In this document: one piece after another, positions 15,397 through 23,365 of the stretch
How positions within the stretch are numbered: the stretch's first letter is position 1
Layout: each line of letters opens with the position of its first letter
From: Bacteroidota bacterium
Lineage (GTDB): Bacteria > Bacteroidota > JABWAT01
NCBI GenBank assembly: GCA_020161835.1
Contig: JAIUNL010000025.1
Location: forward strand, 1 to 49,658
Reading direction: 5' to 3'
DNA length: 49,658 nucleotides
Notes under the pieces: generated by a model
What the model was told of the DNA's origin: nothing
Database searches by the model: none
The model's input: the letters and a program-made list of their open reading frames with translations, nothing else
Made by a program: the position numbers and the translations under genes

Positions 15397-17923
15397 GCTG
15401 ATTTTCTCCCTCAAGAATTACAATCATTCCTGTTGATCCGTCCATTTCAACCCACATGCCGGATGTCAGTACGGTCATAACACCAGGAACACTCACAATA
15501 GCAGGGATTCCCATTTCCCGTGCCACAATAGCAGCATGGCTGAGTAAACTTCCCCGTTCAATGATGAGCCCCTTGGCCAGCGGGAATAACGGTGTCCAGC
15601 CCGGATCAGTTTTTTCAGCAACAAGAATACAACCAGAAAGACCCTCAATTTCACCGGGTGAATGAACAACTTTGACTTTACCCCGTATTTTTCCTTTTGA
15701 ACACCCAAGCCCTGAAAGATCTCCAGAAAGAACAGGCGGTTCTTCACCGATTAACTGGTTGAATGAAAACGGACTCCCAAATGTTTTTATCCGCTCCGGC
15801 AATCTGACCGACTGAGCTTCATTCCAATCTTTTTTTCTGGATTCAATCAGTGCCTTAAGATCCACATCGGGTGAAGTTCCTTCCGAAAATCTGAAGAGCT
15901 CTTCTTTTGTCAGGAAAAAAATGTCACGAGGAGAACTGATTATATCATTCCGGAAATAATATTCACCCCATTCGGTAAAAATAGTTCTGATTTTTGCAAA
16001 AAGCCGGGTTCTTTCAAACCGAAGATTTTCCCTGCTTTTCACCCGGTTTCTGGCTTGATTCAACACCCACCTGAAGCCGGCTTTTTTAAGAATAAAAGGT
16101 CCCAATTTTCCTTCTATTTGATCGATTGCCTTGTTTTTATCGCTTGACAGGTCAGCCGATTTTGTGAAAGATCCGGACGTCAGGTAAACCTTAATGAGCG
16201 GAATGATGAGCTCAGGCTGAGTAGCAGGAGTTATAGTTTCCAGCTTCAGTTCCTCTGCCCATCGGTTTCCAAATTTTTTGAGATAAAGGTCAAAAAGTTG
16301 TGCAGATTCCTGTTCAGACCGGATCAGGCGAACACATTCTGTTGGATAACTGCAGGCCAATATTTTATCAGTCAGATCCTGATTTTCCCTGATTTTCTCT
16401 GCAAGAACCCTCAGGTCTGCGGCAGGTTCAGTTGAAATTATTCCGCCTTCGTCCATCAGAAGCAGATTAGCGGTAGATTTGGGCTGGTCAATATTTAGCT
16501 TTTCAAGCTGTTTAACAAGCAGCCCGAAAGCTATCATCGCAAAAAAATCATTCACAAGAGGGGCATCCCAGCGGGTGATCAGATTTTTCTCGAGTTTCTG
16601 GTAGGCTGATTTCAAAACAGAGGGTGGTTGATTTCTGAGAAATTCATCGGGTACTTTATCAAGAGCAGCCTGAAAACGAATGTAAAAATTTCGGATGGAT
16701 GATTCGATCCGGATCCATTCCCGGAGAAGATGAAATACCATCCTGATCAGTCTGACGTACTTATTCTGACGGGAAGGAACGGTCTTAACGGTAACTCCGC
16801 CCTTTTCTTTTACCCCCATCATTTGTTCCATGAATCCGGAATTGATTTCATAACCCGGAAGCAGGGATAAAACCTGGTACCAGTTTCCAAGATTGTAATA
16901 AACCCTGTATTTCAGATGTCCAAGCATGGAGAAAACTTCGTGATTTGCAGAAATAAGTTCTGTTTCAACTCCCAATACCTTGCAAAACTGCTGATAAACT
17001 TCCCTGTAAATATCTTCAATGAAAGAAAAAGTAAGAGGGCTGGTCATTCCCGGGTAACTTTCAGTGATGTTGCTGTTATCCCAGAGGGTAAGGTGATCTG
17101 ATCTGTCAGGCAAAGCAGAAAAGGTGGTTACAGGTCTGCTTTGCAACAGATAGAGCTTACCCTTGGCAAATGTCCACTCAATATCCTGATACCGGCCGAA
17201 AAAGGATTCTGATGTTCGGATGAGTTCTGAAACCTGTTTGATTTCACCTTCACTTAAAACACCAGAATCAATGGCTGAATGGGGTTGCTTTCCTGTTTGC
17301 AGAAAAAGGATTTCCTGATTTCGTGAAACGGTATATTCGTCTGCATTCACCTCTCCGGAAACCAGAAGTTCACCTAATCCTGTCACAGCAGAGATCCGTT
17401 GACAGTTACGGTTGCCGGTTACCGGATCTATTGAAAAACCGACTCCACTTTTGTCTGATGGAATCATGGCTTGAATGATGACGGCCATTTCTGCACCGGA
17501 ACCTTCCTTTTTCTGGTGGTTCAGATAGGCCAGAACGGTTTCAGATGAAGCCGATTTCATGACTTCTTCAATGGCAGCGGGAACATCGGCTGCTTTAACA
17601 TTTAAAACGGTTTTAAACTGACCGGCGAAGGAATAATGGGACCCATCTTCCTGAACTGCAGATGACCTGACGGAAAATAAATCATAAGTTCCCAGATGAA
17701 TTCTGATTGTTTCAAGTATCTGCTCTGAAAGTCCATCTGAAACAAAAGGGTGTTCATTTTTAAATTTTTCCTGCCGGAAATAATCTGCAGATAAAATGAA
17801 AAAAGGTGGAACAGGAAATTTCTGTTCAATCAGTTTCCACAGGGAAAGTCCTTTTCCGCCAGCCGACTTTAACCCGGGAAGCGGGGAAATCCCTGGAATC
17901 AGAATAAATTGATCAGCCGCCAT
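15389..17923 (-). CDS. PEP-synthase/rifampin-phosphotransferase-like ATP dikinase lacking the TIM barrel
   Basis: An 844-residue protein. The N-terminal ATP-grasp domain (about 1-300) has SAGGKGLSLWKL, SVRSSAVQEDG and DIEWTFAKGKLYLLQSRPVT. The C-terminal swivelling phosphohistidine domain has GSLLSHAAIVAREMGIPAIV with His near residue 796, and the protein ends soon after. The PEP/pyruvate TIM barrel of true PEP synthase is absent. In its place is a central region of roughly 430 residues. That layout equals rifampin phosphotransferase, where a His-phosphate is passed to a non-pyruvate acceptor. I chose the ATG at 17923, which overlaps the ubiA end by 25 bp; 17968 is an alternative. The acceptor is unknown and may be an operon intermediate. 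Confidence 0.86.
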   Translation of the reverse strand: MAADQFILIPGISPLPGLKSAGGKGLSLWKLIEQKFPVPPFFILSADYFRQEKFKNEHPFVSDGLSEQILETIRIHLGTYDLFSVRSSAVQEDGSHYSFAGQFKTVLNVKAADVPAAIEEVMKSASSETVLAYLNHQKKEGSGAEMAVIIQAMIPSDKSGVGFSIDPVTGNRNCQRISAVTGLGELLVSGEVNADEYTVSRNQEILFLQTGKQPHSAIDSGVLSEGEIKQVSELIRTSESFFGRYQDIEWTFAKGKLYLLQSRPVTTFSALPDRSDHLTLWDNSNITESYPGMTSPLTFSFIEDIYREVYQQFCKVLGVETELISANHEVFSMLGHLKYRVYYNLGNWYQVLSLLPGYEINSGFMEQMMGVKEKGGVTVKTVPSRQNKYVRLIRMVFHLLREWIRIESSIRNFYIRFQAALDKVPDEFLRNQPPSVLKSAYQKLEKNLITRWDAPLVNDFFAMIAFGLLVKQLEKLNIDQPKSTANLLLMDEGGIISTEPAADLRVLAEKIRENQDLTDKILACSYPTECVRLIRSEQESAQLFDLYLKKFGNRWAEELKLETITPATQPELIIPLIKVYLTSGSFTKSADLSSDKNKAIDQIEGKLGPFILKKAGFRWVLNQARNRVKSRENLRFERTRLFAKIRTIFTEWGEYYFRNDIISSPRDIFFLTKEELFRFSEGTSPDVDLKALIESRKKDWNEAQSVRLPERIKTFGSPFSFNQLIGEEPPVLSGDLSGLGCSKGKIRGKVKVVHSPGEIEGLSGCILVAEKTDPGWTPLFPLAKGLIIERGSLLSHAAIVAREMGIPAIVSVPGVMTVLTSGMWVEMDGSTGMIVILEGENQHE

Positions 17924-18846
17924 AAGCCAGAGATTCCGCCTAAAAGTAAGTACATTGAAAGTGTCCATATTCCCGAAAGGGTTTCGATGGATTTCGAATT
18001 TGCTGCATTTGCATGCTGGTAAAACCTGTATCCGAAGAACAGGGAAAGTCCGTACATCACCAGAAGTAAACTGATTTCAAGTATTGAATAAGAAAGGAAA
18101 AACATACAACCCAATGAAAAGATAAAAACGCTGGTTAAAATTATGCTCCAAACCAGAACTGATTTCTTTTCACCCCAGATTCTTGAATACGTTTCAACGC
18201 CAGGCTCTTCAATATCTGCAGACCTGATTTTCCGCCCGGTTTCTATCACCATACCGTTGAAAAAGGAAATAATAAGAAATAAAAGAAGAAACCGGGAGGG
18301 TTCCTGATTCTGAAGATGCCAGTCAAGTCCAGTTGTGTACAAATCAAAAAGTGGCATAATGAACATGTGAGACACCATATAAATAACCGGATGGGCTTTC
18401 AGCCAATCCGAAACAAAAAACTCTTTTGTCATTAGAGCAAGGTAGACCAGAACGATGGCAATAATCGGGAGCATCCTGACTGCAAAGAGTCCATTCAGTA
18501 CAAGGATGATGAAAAGTGAGACCAGAATCATGATTTTCAATTCACCAAATGAAATTAATCCTCTGGGAACCGGGCGGTAAGGACGGAATCTGGCATCTTC
18601 TTCAGCATCTTTGAATTCATCGAATAGTCTGAGCAGAAAGAAAAAAAGAAATGAGGTGATTCCGCCGGTGATCCATACAGAAAGATCGGGAACGCCGTTT
18701 CCTGCCCGGGCATTGAGTGAATAGTTAATGGATGAAAAGGTGAAGGCAATGATCAAAATGCCATGCTGAAAAACCGGGAATCGTTCTCTTTGATAGATCC
18801 AGAACCTTTTGGCGAAGGACTTTGAGTTTTCGGTAGGTTCACTCAT
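17899..18846 (-). CDS. UbiA-family prenyltransferase
   Basis: A 315-residue membrane enzyme with about eight to nine helices. The first aspartate motif is D76-x3-D80-x3-D84 in RLFDEFKDAEEDARFRPYRP, followed by VPRG. The second lies in RKIRSADIEEPGVETYS near 215. UbiA enzymes transfer a prenyl group from its diphosphate to an aromatic, glycerol-phosphate or haem acceptor in the membrane. The acceptor cannot be read directly, and the usual ubiquinone, menaquinone and haem genes are absent here. Its ATG overlaps the HMG-CoA reductase stop by ATGA. With HMGR upstream and BtaA-like and DGK1-like genes downstream, an isoprenoid lipid is the most coherent product. Confidence 0.9.
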   Translation of the reverse strand: MSEPTENSKSFAKRFWIYQRERFPVFQHGILIIAFTFSSINYSLNARAGNGVPDLSVWITGGITSFLFFFLLRLFDEFKDAEEDARFRPYRPVPRGLISFGELKIMILVSLFIILVLNGLFAVRMLPIIAIVLVYLALMTKEFFVSDWLKAHPVIYMVSHMFIMPLFDLYTTGLDWHLQNQEPSRFLLLFLIISFFNGMVIETGRKIRSADIEEPGVETYSRIWGEKKSVLVWSIILTSVFIFSLGCMFFLSYSILEISLLLVMYGLSLFFGYRFYQHANAANSKSIETLSGIWTLSMYLLLGGISGLWRLINLF

Positions 18847-20126
18847 TTCTTTTTCCTGCCATAAAACTGATGAGCCCGGGTAAAATCTCCGGATGACAGT
18901 GCAGCAATAATCGAAAGTTCACCACAGAGAATAGAGGCAGCTACAATTTCTGCCATTTTCTTTGAATGACCAGTACCATTACAGTCCATCAGATCAAGAC
19001 ACTCTTGCTGGGTGGGAAAACGGGTTCCCCCACCGACAGTTCCCAGAACAAGATTGGGCAAAGTAACACAGGCATAAAGGTTTCCATCAGGAAGGATATC
19101 GAAACGGGTGGTACCGACTGAAGCCTCTGAAACACAGGCAATGTCCTGCCCGGTTGCAAGGAAAATGGCAGCAAGACCGTTTGCAAAATGTCCGTTTACA
19201 CCAATAGATCCACTTTGAATCCCGTTTAGAATAGACATCTTCCAGTAATTCATCATTTTTTCGGGAGTAGAGTGGAGATATTTTGAGACAATCGCAGGTG
19301 GTAAATGAACTTCTGCCGTAACCTTTTTTCCTCTGACCTGTGAGAACGAAATCGCCGTAGCTTTTTTGTCACCCGAAAGGTTACTTTCGACAAACCAGTA
19401 ACGGGGTTGAATGGGCGATTTCGAAATGATGTATTCACAGATAGCCTGAGTACAGATTGTTACCATATTCTGACCGGCAGCATCTCCTGTCTGATAGTCA
19501 AATATAACGGTTAATTGATTTCCGTCCAGGTGAGGTCTGATTTCTTCAAGCTTACCATGCGAGGTATGTTGTCCTGTAATTTGTTCAAAAGCGGGTACTT
19601 GATCCATCAGCCAGATCAGAAATAATCCTGCTTCCTGAATGGAAGTGAAAACAAAACCCGGAGCACGCTGAATGCCTTCAGAAACACACAGTGCTGTTAT
19701 TCCTCCTGCCTGACCTGCTGCACGTGTTCCTCTGTGGTATGAAGCAACAAGGGCCCCTTCAGTTGTCGCCATCGGAACCAGAAAATCACCCTTGGCATAT
19801 AAACCATTTACTCTTACCGGGCCGATTATTCCGGTCGGAACCTGAGTCATCCCGATGAAATTTTCAATGTTTCCCCTTAAATCTTCAACCTGAGGCTGTC
19901 CCAGACCGGTTGGCAGCGCAGAAATCTGAATCGACCGGAAAGATTGAATATGATCAAGACGTTTTTGAAAAGCGTCTGCAGACCAGTTTCCGGTATCATT
20001 AAACTCTTCGGGCAGTGGGAAATCCTCCGGAAAACGCGGAGCAAGACGTTTCGCAAGTTCTTCAGCTGGGGAAAGTGTAAGAATTTCCCTGATTTTATTG
20101 AACGATTTCTGAAAGGAAATGGCCAT
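18843..20126 (-). CDS. Hydroxymethylglutaryl-CoA reductase
   Basis: A 427-residue HMG-CoA reductase with all four catalytic positions in place: Glu123 in PMATTEGALVAS, Lys254 in SGDKKATA, Asp328 in ATGQDIACVSEA and His419 in FTRAHQFYGR. The NAD(P)-binding DAAGQNMV is near 215. The soluble form without an N-terminal membrane anchor is expected in bacteria. It reduces HMG-CoA to mevalonate. No HMG-CoA synthase, mevalonate kinase or decarboxylase gene is in the window. It is the first gene of the seven-gene operon, with AGGA 11 bases before the ATG and a 163-bp intergenic region carrying a candidate promoter and palindrome. Confidence 0.94.
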   Translation of the reverse strand: MAISFQKSFNKIREILTLSPAEELAKRLAPRFPEDFPLPEEFNDTGNWSADAFQKRLDHIQSFRSIQISALPTGLGQPQVEDLRGNIENFIGMTQVPTGIIGPVRVNGLYAKGDFLVPMATTEGALVASYHRGTRAAGQAGGITALCVSEGIQRAPGFVFTSIQEAGLFLIWLMDQVPAFEQITGQHTSHGKLEEIRPHLDGNQLTVIFDYQTGDAAGQNMVTICTQAICEYIISKSPIQPRYWFVESNLSGDKKATAISFSQVRGKKVTAEVHLPPAIVSKYLHSTPEKMMNYWKMSILNGIQSGSIGVNGHFANGLAAIFLATGQDIACVSEASVGTTRFDILPDGNLYACVTLPNLVLGTVGGGTRFPTQQECLDLMDCNGTGHSKKMAEIVAASILCGELSIIAALSSGDFTRAHQFYGRKKK

Positions 20127-20184
20127 AAATCTGTTTTCCTGAATTTCAACTTGAGTGGATTTACCCTCGATTCCGGTAATATAG

Positions 20185-20210
20185 CAAAAATAAAAATAAG
20201 TTTAACTTAT
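20185..20210 (-). promoter_or_regulatory. Candidate promoter and operator of the seven-gene operon
   Basis: The palindrome ATAAGTT-T-AACTTAT is at 20196-20210. On the minus strand TATTTTTG (20192-20185) fits the Bacteroidota -7 box TAnnTTTG, though no clear -33 TTG is at the right distance. A sigma70-like pair, TTAAAC and TATATT spaced 16, overlaps it. It lies about 60-85 bp before the HMGR ATG. Confidence 0.4.
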
Positions 20211-20289
20211 GGGGATATTTTTTTGCAGAGTATCAGAAATGATGAAAAGGATCGAACGTTGGTTGGTTCGGGTATTGGATGTTTTCCCT

Positions 20290-20799
20290 TTAATCCGGCA
20301 AATATGCCTTTGCCAACCTTTGTAACGACCGTTTTACGCCGGGAGAGAGCGGATCAACAAATTTATCCTGCAGATAATAGGGAAGTTCATGGGCTAGTTC
20401 TGGATGCGGACCTGCAATGCGGAACATCCATTTCATGGCGGTAACCCTGATGGACGGATTTTTCCGGATGTCTTCCCAAAGTGTGACACACAAATCGAAA
20501 ACCTCACCTTCACCTTCCTCATCCAACCCTGAAATCCAGAGCAGCTTAAGCAGCTCCCGTTGATGTCCGTCTTTTTTGCCGGGGATGGCTTTCAGGATTC
20601 GTTCTGATGCACCGTCTGGAAAGGGAAATCCCTCACTGAAATAACTCCACAACACCCAGGCAGATCGCCACGAAAAAGGTTGGCGGTCCTCCAAAGCCAG
20701 GGAAAGTGCTTCCGGGATTTCCTCAGGATGAGCCCGGAGAAAATCAAGCATTCCATCTTTGTGGAACGACAATAAAACCTGTTCGAATTCCGCAGACAT
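20290..20799 (-). CDS. HEAT-like helical repeat protein
   Basis: A 169-residue soluble, helix-rich protein. Repeating segments such as SWRSAWVLWSYFSEG, RELLKLLWISGLDEEGEGEVFDLCVTLW and SIRVTAMKWMFRIAGPHPELAHEL suggest three to four HEAT-type helical pairs. No catalytic motif is seen. It starts 5 bp after the rsgA stop on the same strand, so it is probably co-transcribed with rsgA. Whether it has a ribosome-related role is unknown. Confidence 0.75.
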   Translation of the reverse strand: MSAEFEQVLLSFHKDGMLDFLRAHPEEIPEALSLALEDRQPFSWRSAWVLWSYFSEGFPFPDGASERILKAIPGKKDGHQRELLKLLWISGLDEEGEGEVFDLCVTLWEDIRKNPSIRVTAMKWMFRIAGPHPELAHELPYYLQDKFVDPLSPGVKRSLQRLAKAYLPD

Positions 20800-20804
20800 G
20801 GGGT

Positions 20805-21872
20805 TTACTTTTTCCTCTTAAAATCCTGCTGATAAAATTTCTTGATGACTTTGCCCATTATTCTATCTTTCTTCTTTTTCTCTGCAGCGGACGTTTCGAA
20901 ATGGGCTTTTTCCCGCTCCAGCTTCAGATAGTTTTTGTAGGACGATTCATCAATTTCACCCTTTTCAATGGCTTCAAGAACGGCACAACCCACCTCGCTG
21001 ATGTGGCGGCAGTCCTTGTATTTACATTGTTCAGACAAGGAAAGAATCCGGTCGAAGGTTTGTTCAAGTCCGCCGGTAGAATCTGCAATACCGACTTCCC
21101 GCATACCCGGATTATCGATGAGCAGTCCGCCATTCTCCAACAGAATCAATTCCCGGTGACTGGTGATGTGCCGGCCTTTTTGAGTGCTCTGGCTGATGGC
21201 ATCAGTCCGCATTACTGATTTGCCGGACAGATTATTGAGCAGGGAAGATTTCCCGACACCCGAAGAACCCAGCATACAATAAGTTTTCCCAGGTTGAAGC
21301 GTTGCAATGATGGCCTCAAATCCGTCACGGGTTTCGTTACTGATGGCAAAAATGGGGACGTCGGCAATCCGGATTTTGATTTGATCGACAATTTCAGAAA
21401 CTTTTTCAGGTTCGATTAAATCCGTTTTGGTGAGGATGATGATGGGCGAAACCTTTGAGGAGTGACAAAGGGTGAGGTATCGTTCCAGCCGGTTGATGTT
21501 GAAATCACGGTCAGCCGCCTGAACCAGAAAAGCGAAATCAATGTTGGCGGCAATAATCTGAATTTCCCCAAACTGTCCGACCGCCTGCCGTTTTATAAGT
21601 GAATATCGGGGAAAGATTTTGTGGATGATACCGAAATCAGTGTCATAAACTGAAAGGGCAACCCAGTCACCTACTGCCGGGAAATCTTCACGTCCGGAAG
21701 CAGTGAAACGCATGTTACCGGTGATTTCTGCTTCAACTTCAGCATCTGCTGTTCTCACAATATACCGTTCTTTGTGTTCTGCGATAATCCGCCCGGGTTC
21801 AAATCCGGTCAGATTATTTTCAGTTCTGAATTTTTCAAATTTGGGGTTGTACCCGAGGTCTTCCAGTTTCAT
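20805..21872 (-). CDS. rsgA: Ribosome small-subunit-dependent GTPase A
   Basis: A 355-residue RsgA (YjeQ). The N-terminal OB fold (GDWVALSVYD) precedes a circularly permuted GTPase in which G4 (LTKTD, near 153) comes before G1 (GSSGVGKSSLLN, near 205) and G3 (DNPGMRE). The C-terminal zinc site is C-x4-C-x-H-x5-C in CKYKDCRHISEVGC. RsgA helps mature the 30S subunit. The C-terminal tail is lysine-rich. Followed after 5 bp by the HEAT-like gene. Confidence 0.96.
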   Translation of the reverse strand: MKLEDLGYNPKFEKFRTENNLTGFEPGRIIAEHKERYIVRTADAEVEAEITGNMRFTASGREDFPAVGDWVALSVYDTDFGIIHKIFPRYSLIKRQAVGQFGEIQIIAANIDFAFLVQAADRDFNINRLERYLTLCHSSKVSPIIILTKTDLIEPEKVSEIVDQIKIRIADVPIFAISNETRDGFEAIIATLQPGKTYCMLGSSGVGKSSLLNNLSGKSVMRTDAISQSTQKGRHITSHRELILLENGGLLIDNPGMREVGIADSTGGLEQTFDRILSLSEQCKYKDCRHISEVGCAVLEAIEKGEIDESSYKNYLKLEREKAHFETSAAEKKKKDRIMGKVIKKFYQQDFKRKK

Positions 21873-21907
21873 TGCAGTGTGGAGTTATGGTTGATTTTAT
21901 TGGATAT

Positions 21908-21998
21908 GCTTCAATGTAAAACCGGATTTGGTAAAATTCATTTTCATGCCGGATAATTTTATCGTGAAAACGGGATTGCCATGGAAAATCTGCATTAA
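21908..21998 (-). pseudogene. Remnant of a RAYT transposase gene
   Basis: This intergenic stretch is nearly identical to about 90 bp of the 3-prime part of the RAYT gene (27167-27256). It covers the coding region for the catalytic-tyrosine segment, and on the same strand. A shifted G/A run and other changes break the frame. It lies between rsgA and the CapA-like gene. Confidence 0.8.
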
Positions 21999-23365
21999 TT
22001 TACAACAGAATCTTTAATCCCGGTAAATCCAAATCCGTTCCATATGTAAGTAGCACGCCTTGTTTTTGTATTGGATTTATCAGGATGAATAAAAGAATCA
22101 CCACGATGAAGGACGATCAATTCTTTAGGATTCTCCGGATTGATCCGGGCGTCAAGCATGGGCCAGGAAAAAGCACTGCCTCTCCATCTGGCAACCAAAC
22201 CCCCTTCATCAGCAAAATAAACGTAAGGTCTAAGCGAAATTTCTTTATCGAGATTTGAATAATGGTTTTCAAGTGCGAAAAGAAAATCTTGTTTTCCGTC
22301 CAGTTTTGCGTTGGTAATGGTAATTAATTTCATCGGGTTCGATTTCCATGCCGGCTTTCCGTTCTTAAACGCTTTTAAAATAACCCGGTTATCCTCTGGT
22401 GAATCAAATTGAACGGGTTTAAATTCAAATCCGTTTGACTGAAGCAGGGAATTCCTATTTGGTATCCTGAAAACCGGAACCGGCTCCCCCGTTACTACTT
22501 CCGGGAAAAATGATGAGGTTCTGGTATGGGTTCTTAATCCACTGCATATCCACTGACCATTTTTGAGAATCAATTCAGCCATCAGACCTGATTTGCTATC
22601 CGCATATTTCTGATCAAAAAGATGGTTTCCGAGTGAAAAATAGACCGGTTTTCCGTTAACCAGTTCCGGTTCCTGAACGACATGCGGATGGCTGCCAATA
22701 ACAACGTCGGCACCATTTCTGGTAAGCCAGTCTGCAGCCTCCCGTTGGTTTTGGTTTGGCCAGGAAAGCCATTCTGTTCCCCAATGAACAGAAACAATAA
22801 CAAGATTTGACAACGTGCGGGCCAGAGAAAGTTTTTGTTCAAGTTCTAGAGAAGGCAATTGAGTTTTCAATCCTCTTCTGTCAGGAACCAAATTGAGGGC
22901 AATAAGTGAAATCACCTGATTACCAATGGTGAAAAACCGGGGTGAATTTTGAAGTGAAACCGGGGAAATCTGTTGAGAGAAAACTGATTTGACAGTTTGA
23001 TCTTTTCCCTTTATGCCAAGGTCATAACTATGATTATTCTCAATTGTCAAAACATGAAATCCGGCTTTTTTTGCCAACTTTAAATCGGAACTGTCAATGT
23101 CGAAAACAGGTGATGCATTTCCATTTGCAAGGCTGTCTTTTGGTGAACCGACTGCACCTTCAAGATTTCCGAAAACCAGATCGGCCTTCTTAAATTCTTC
23201 AGTCATAAATTGCCAGGGAAAAGATTTCCGGTCTCGTATTTCTTCTCTGACATTTCTCGAAAGGAGAATATCACCGGTTACAATAATCCTGACTTCAACC
23301 TTATCTGATTGGCACCCGGGAAAAAAAAGAGAACCAATAGTCAGGCAGATCAATATCCGGTTAAT
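21995..23365 (-). CDS. CapA-family lipoprotein (poly-gamma-glutamate synthesis protein-like)
   Basis: A CapA-type calcineurin-like fold protein: VTGDILLSRNVRE, VFGNLEGAVG, IENNHSYDLG, VSVHWGTEW and VIGSHPHVVQEPELVNGKPVYFSLGN are the metal-site motifs. The C-terminal 150 residues are extra. No CapBC genes are nearby, so it is not evidence for a capsule. Start choice: a TTG at 23353 overlaps the upstream stop (TTGA). An ATT at 23365 gives MNRILICLTIGSLFFPGC, a much better lipoprotein signal, and has AAGGA at good spacing. I list the ATT start, with reserve. It follows the DUF3160 gene directly. Confidence 0.85.
   Translation of the reverse strand: MNRILICLTIGSLFFPGCQSDKVEVRIIVTGDILLSRNVREEIRDRKSFPWQFMTEEFKKADLVFGNLEGAVGSPKDSLANGNASPVFDIDSSDLKLAKKAGFHVLTIENNHSYDLGIKGKDQTVKSVFSQQISPVSLQNSPRFFTIGNQVISLIALNLVPDRRGLKTQLPSLELEQKLSLARTLSNLVIVSVHWGTEWLSWPNQNQREAADWLTRNGADVVIGSHPHVVQEPELVNGKPVYFSLGNHLFDQKYADSKSGLMAELILKNGQWICSGLRTHTRTSSFFPEVVTGEPVPVFRIPNRNSLLQSNGFEFKPVQFDSPEDNRVILKAFKNGKPAWKSNPMKLITITNAKLDGKQDFLFALENHYSNLDKEISLRPYVYFADEGGLVARWRGSAFSWPMLDARINPENPKELIVLHRGDSFIHPDKSNTKTRRATYIWNGFGFTGIKDSVVN

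Noticed and set aside
20706..21218. Plus-strand 170-codon frame opposite rsgA
   Set aside because: Shadow of rsgA and the HEAT-like gene; no recognisable domain.
21995..23365. Evidence for a poly-gamma-glutamate capsule locus
   Set aside because: Only a CapA-like protein is present; CapB and CapC are absent, and this family is broad.
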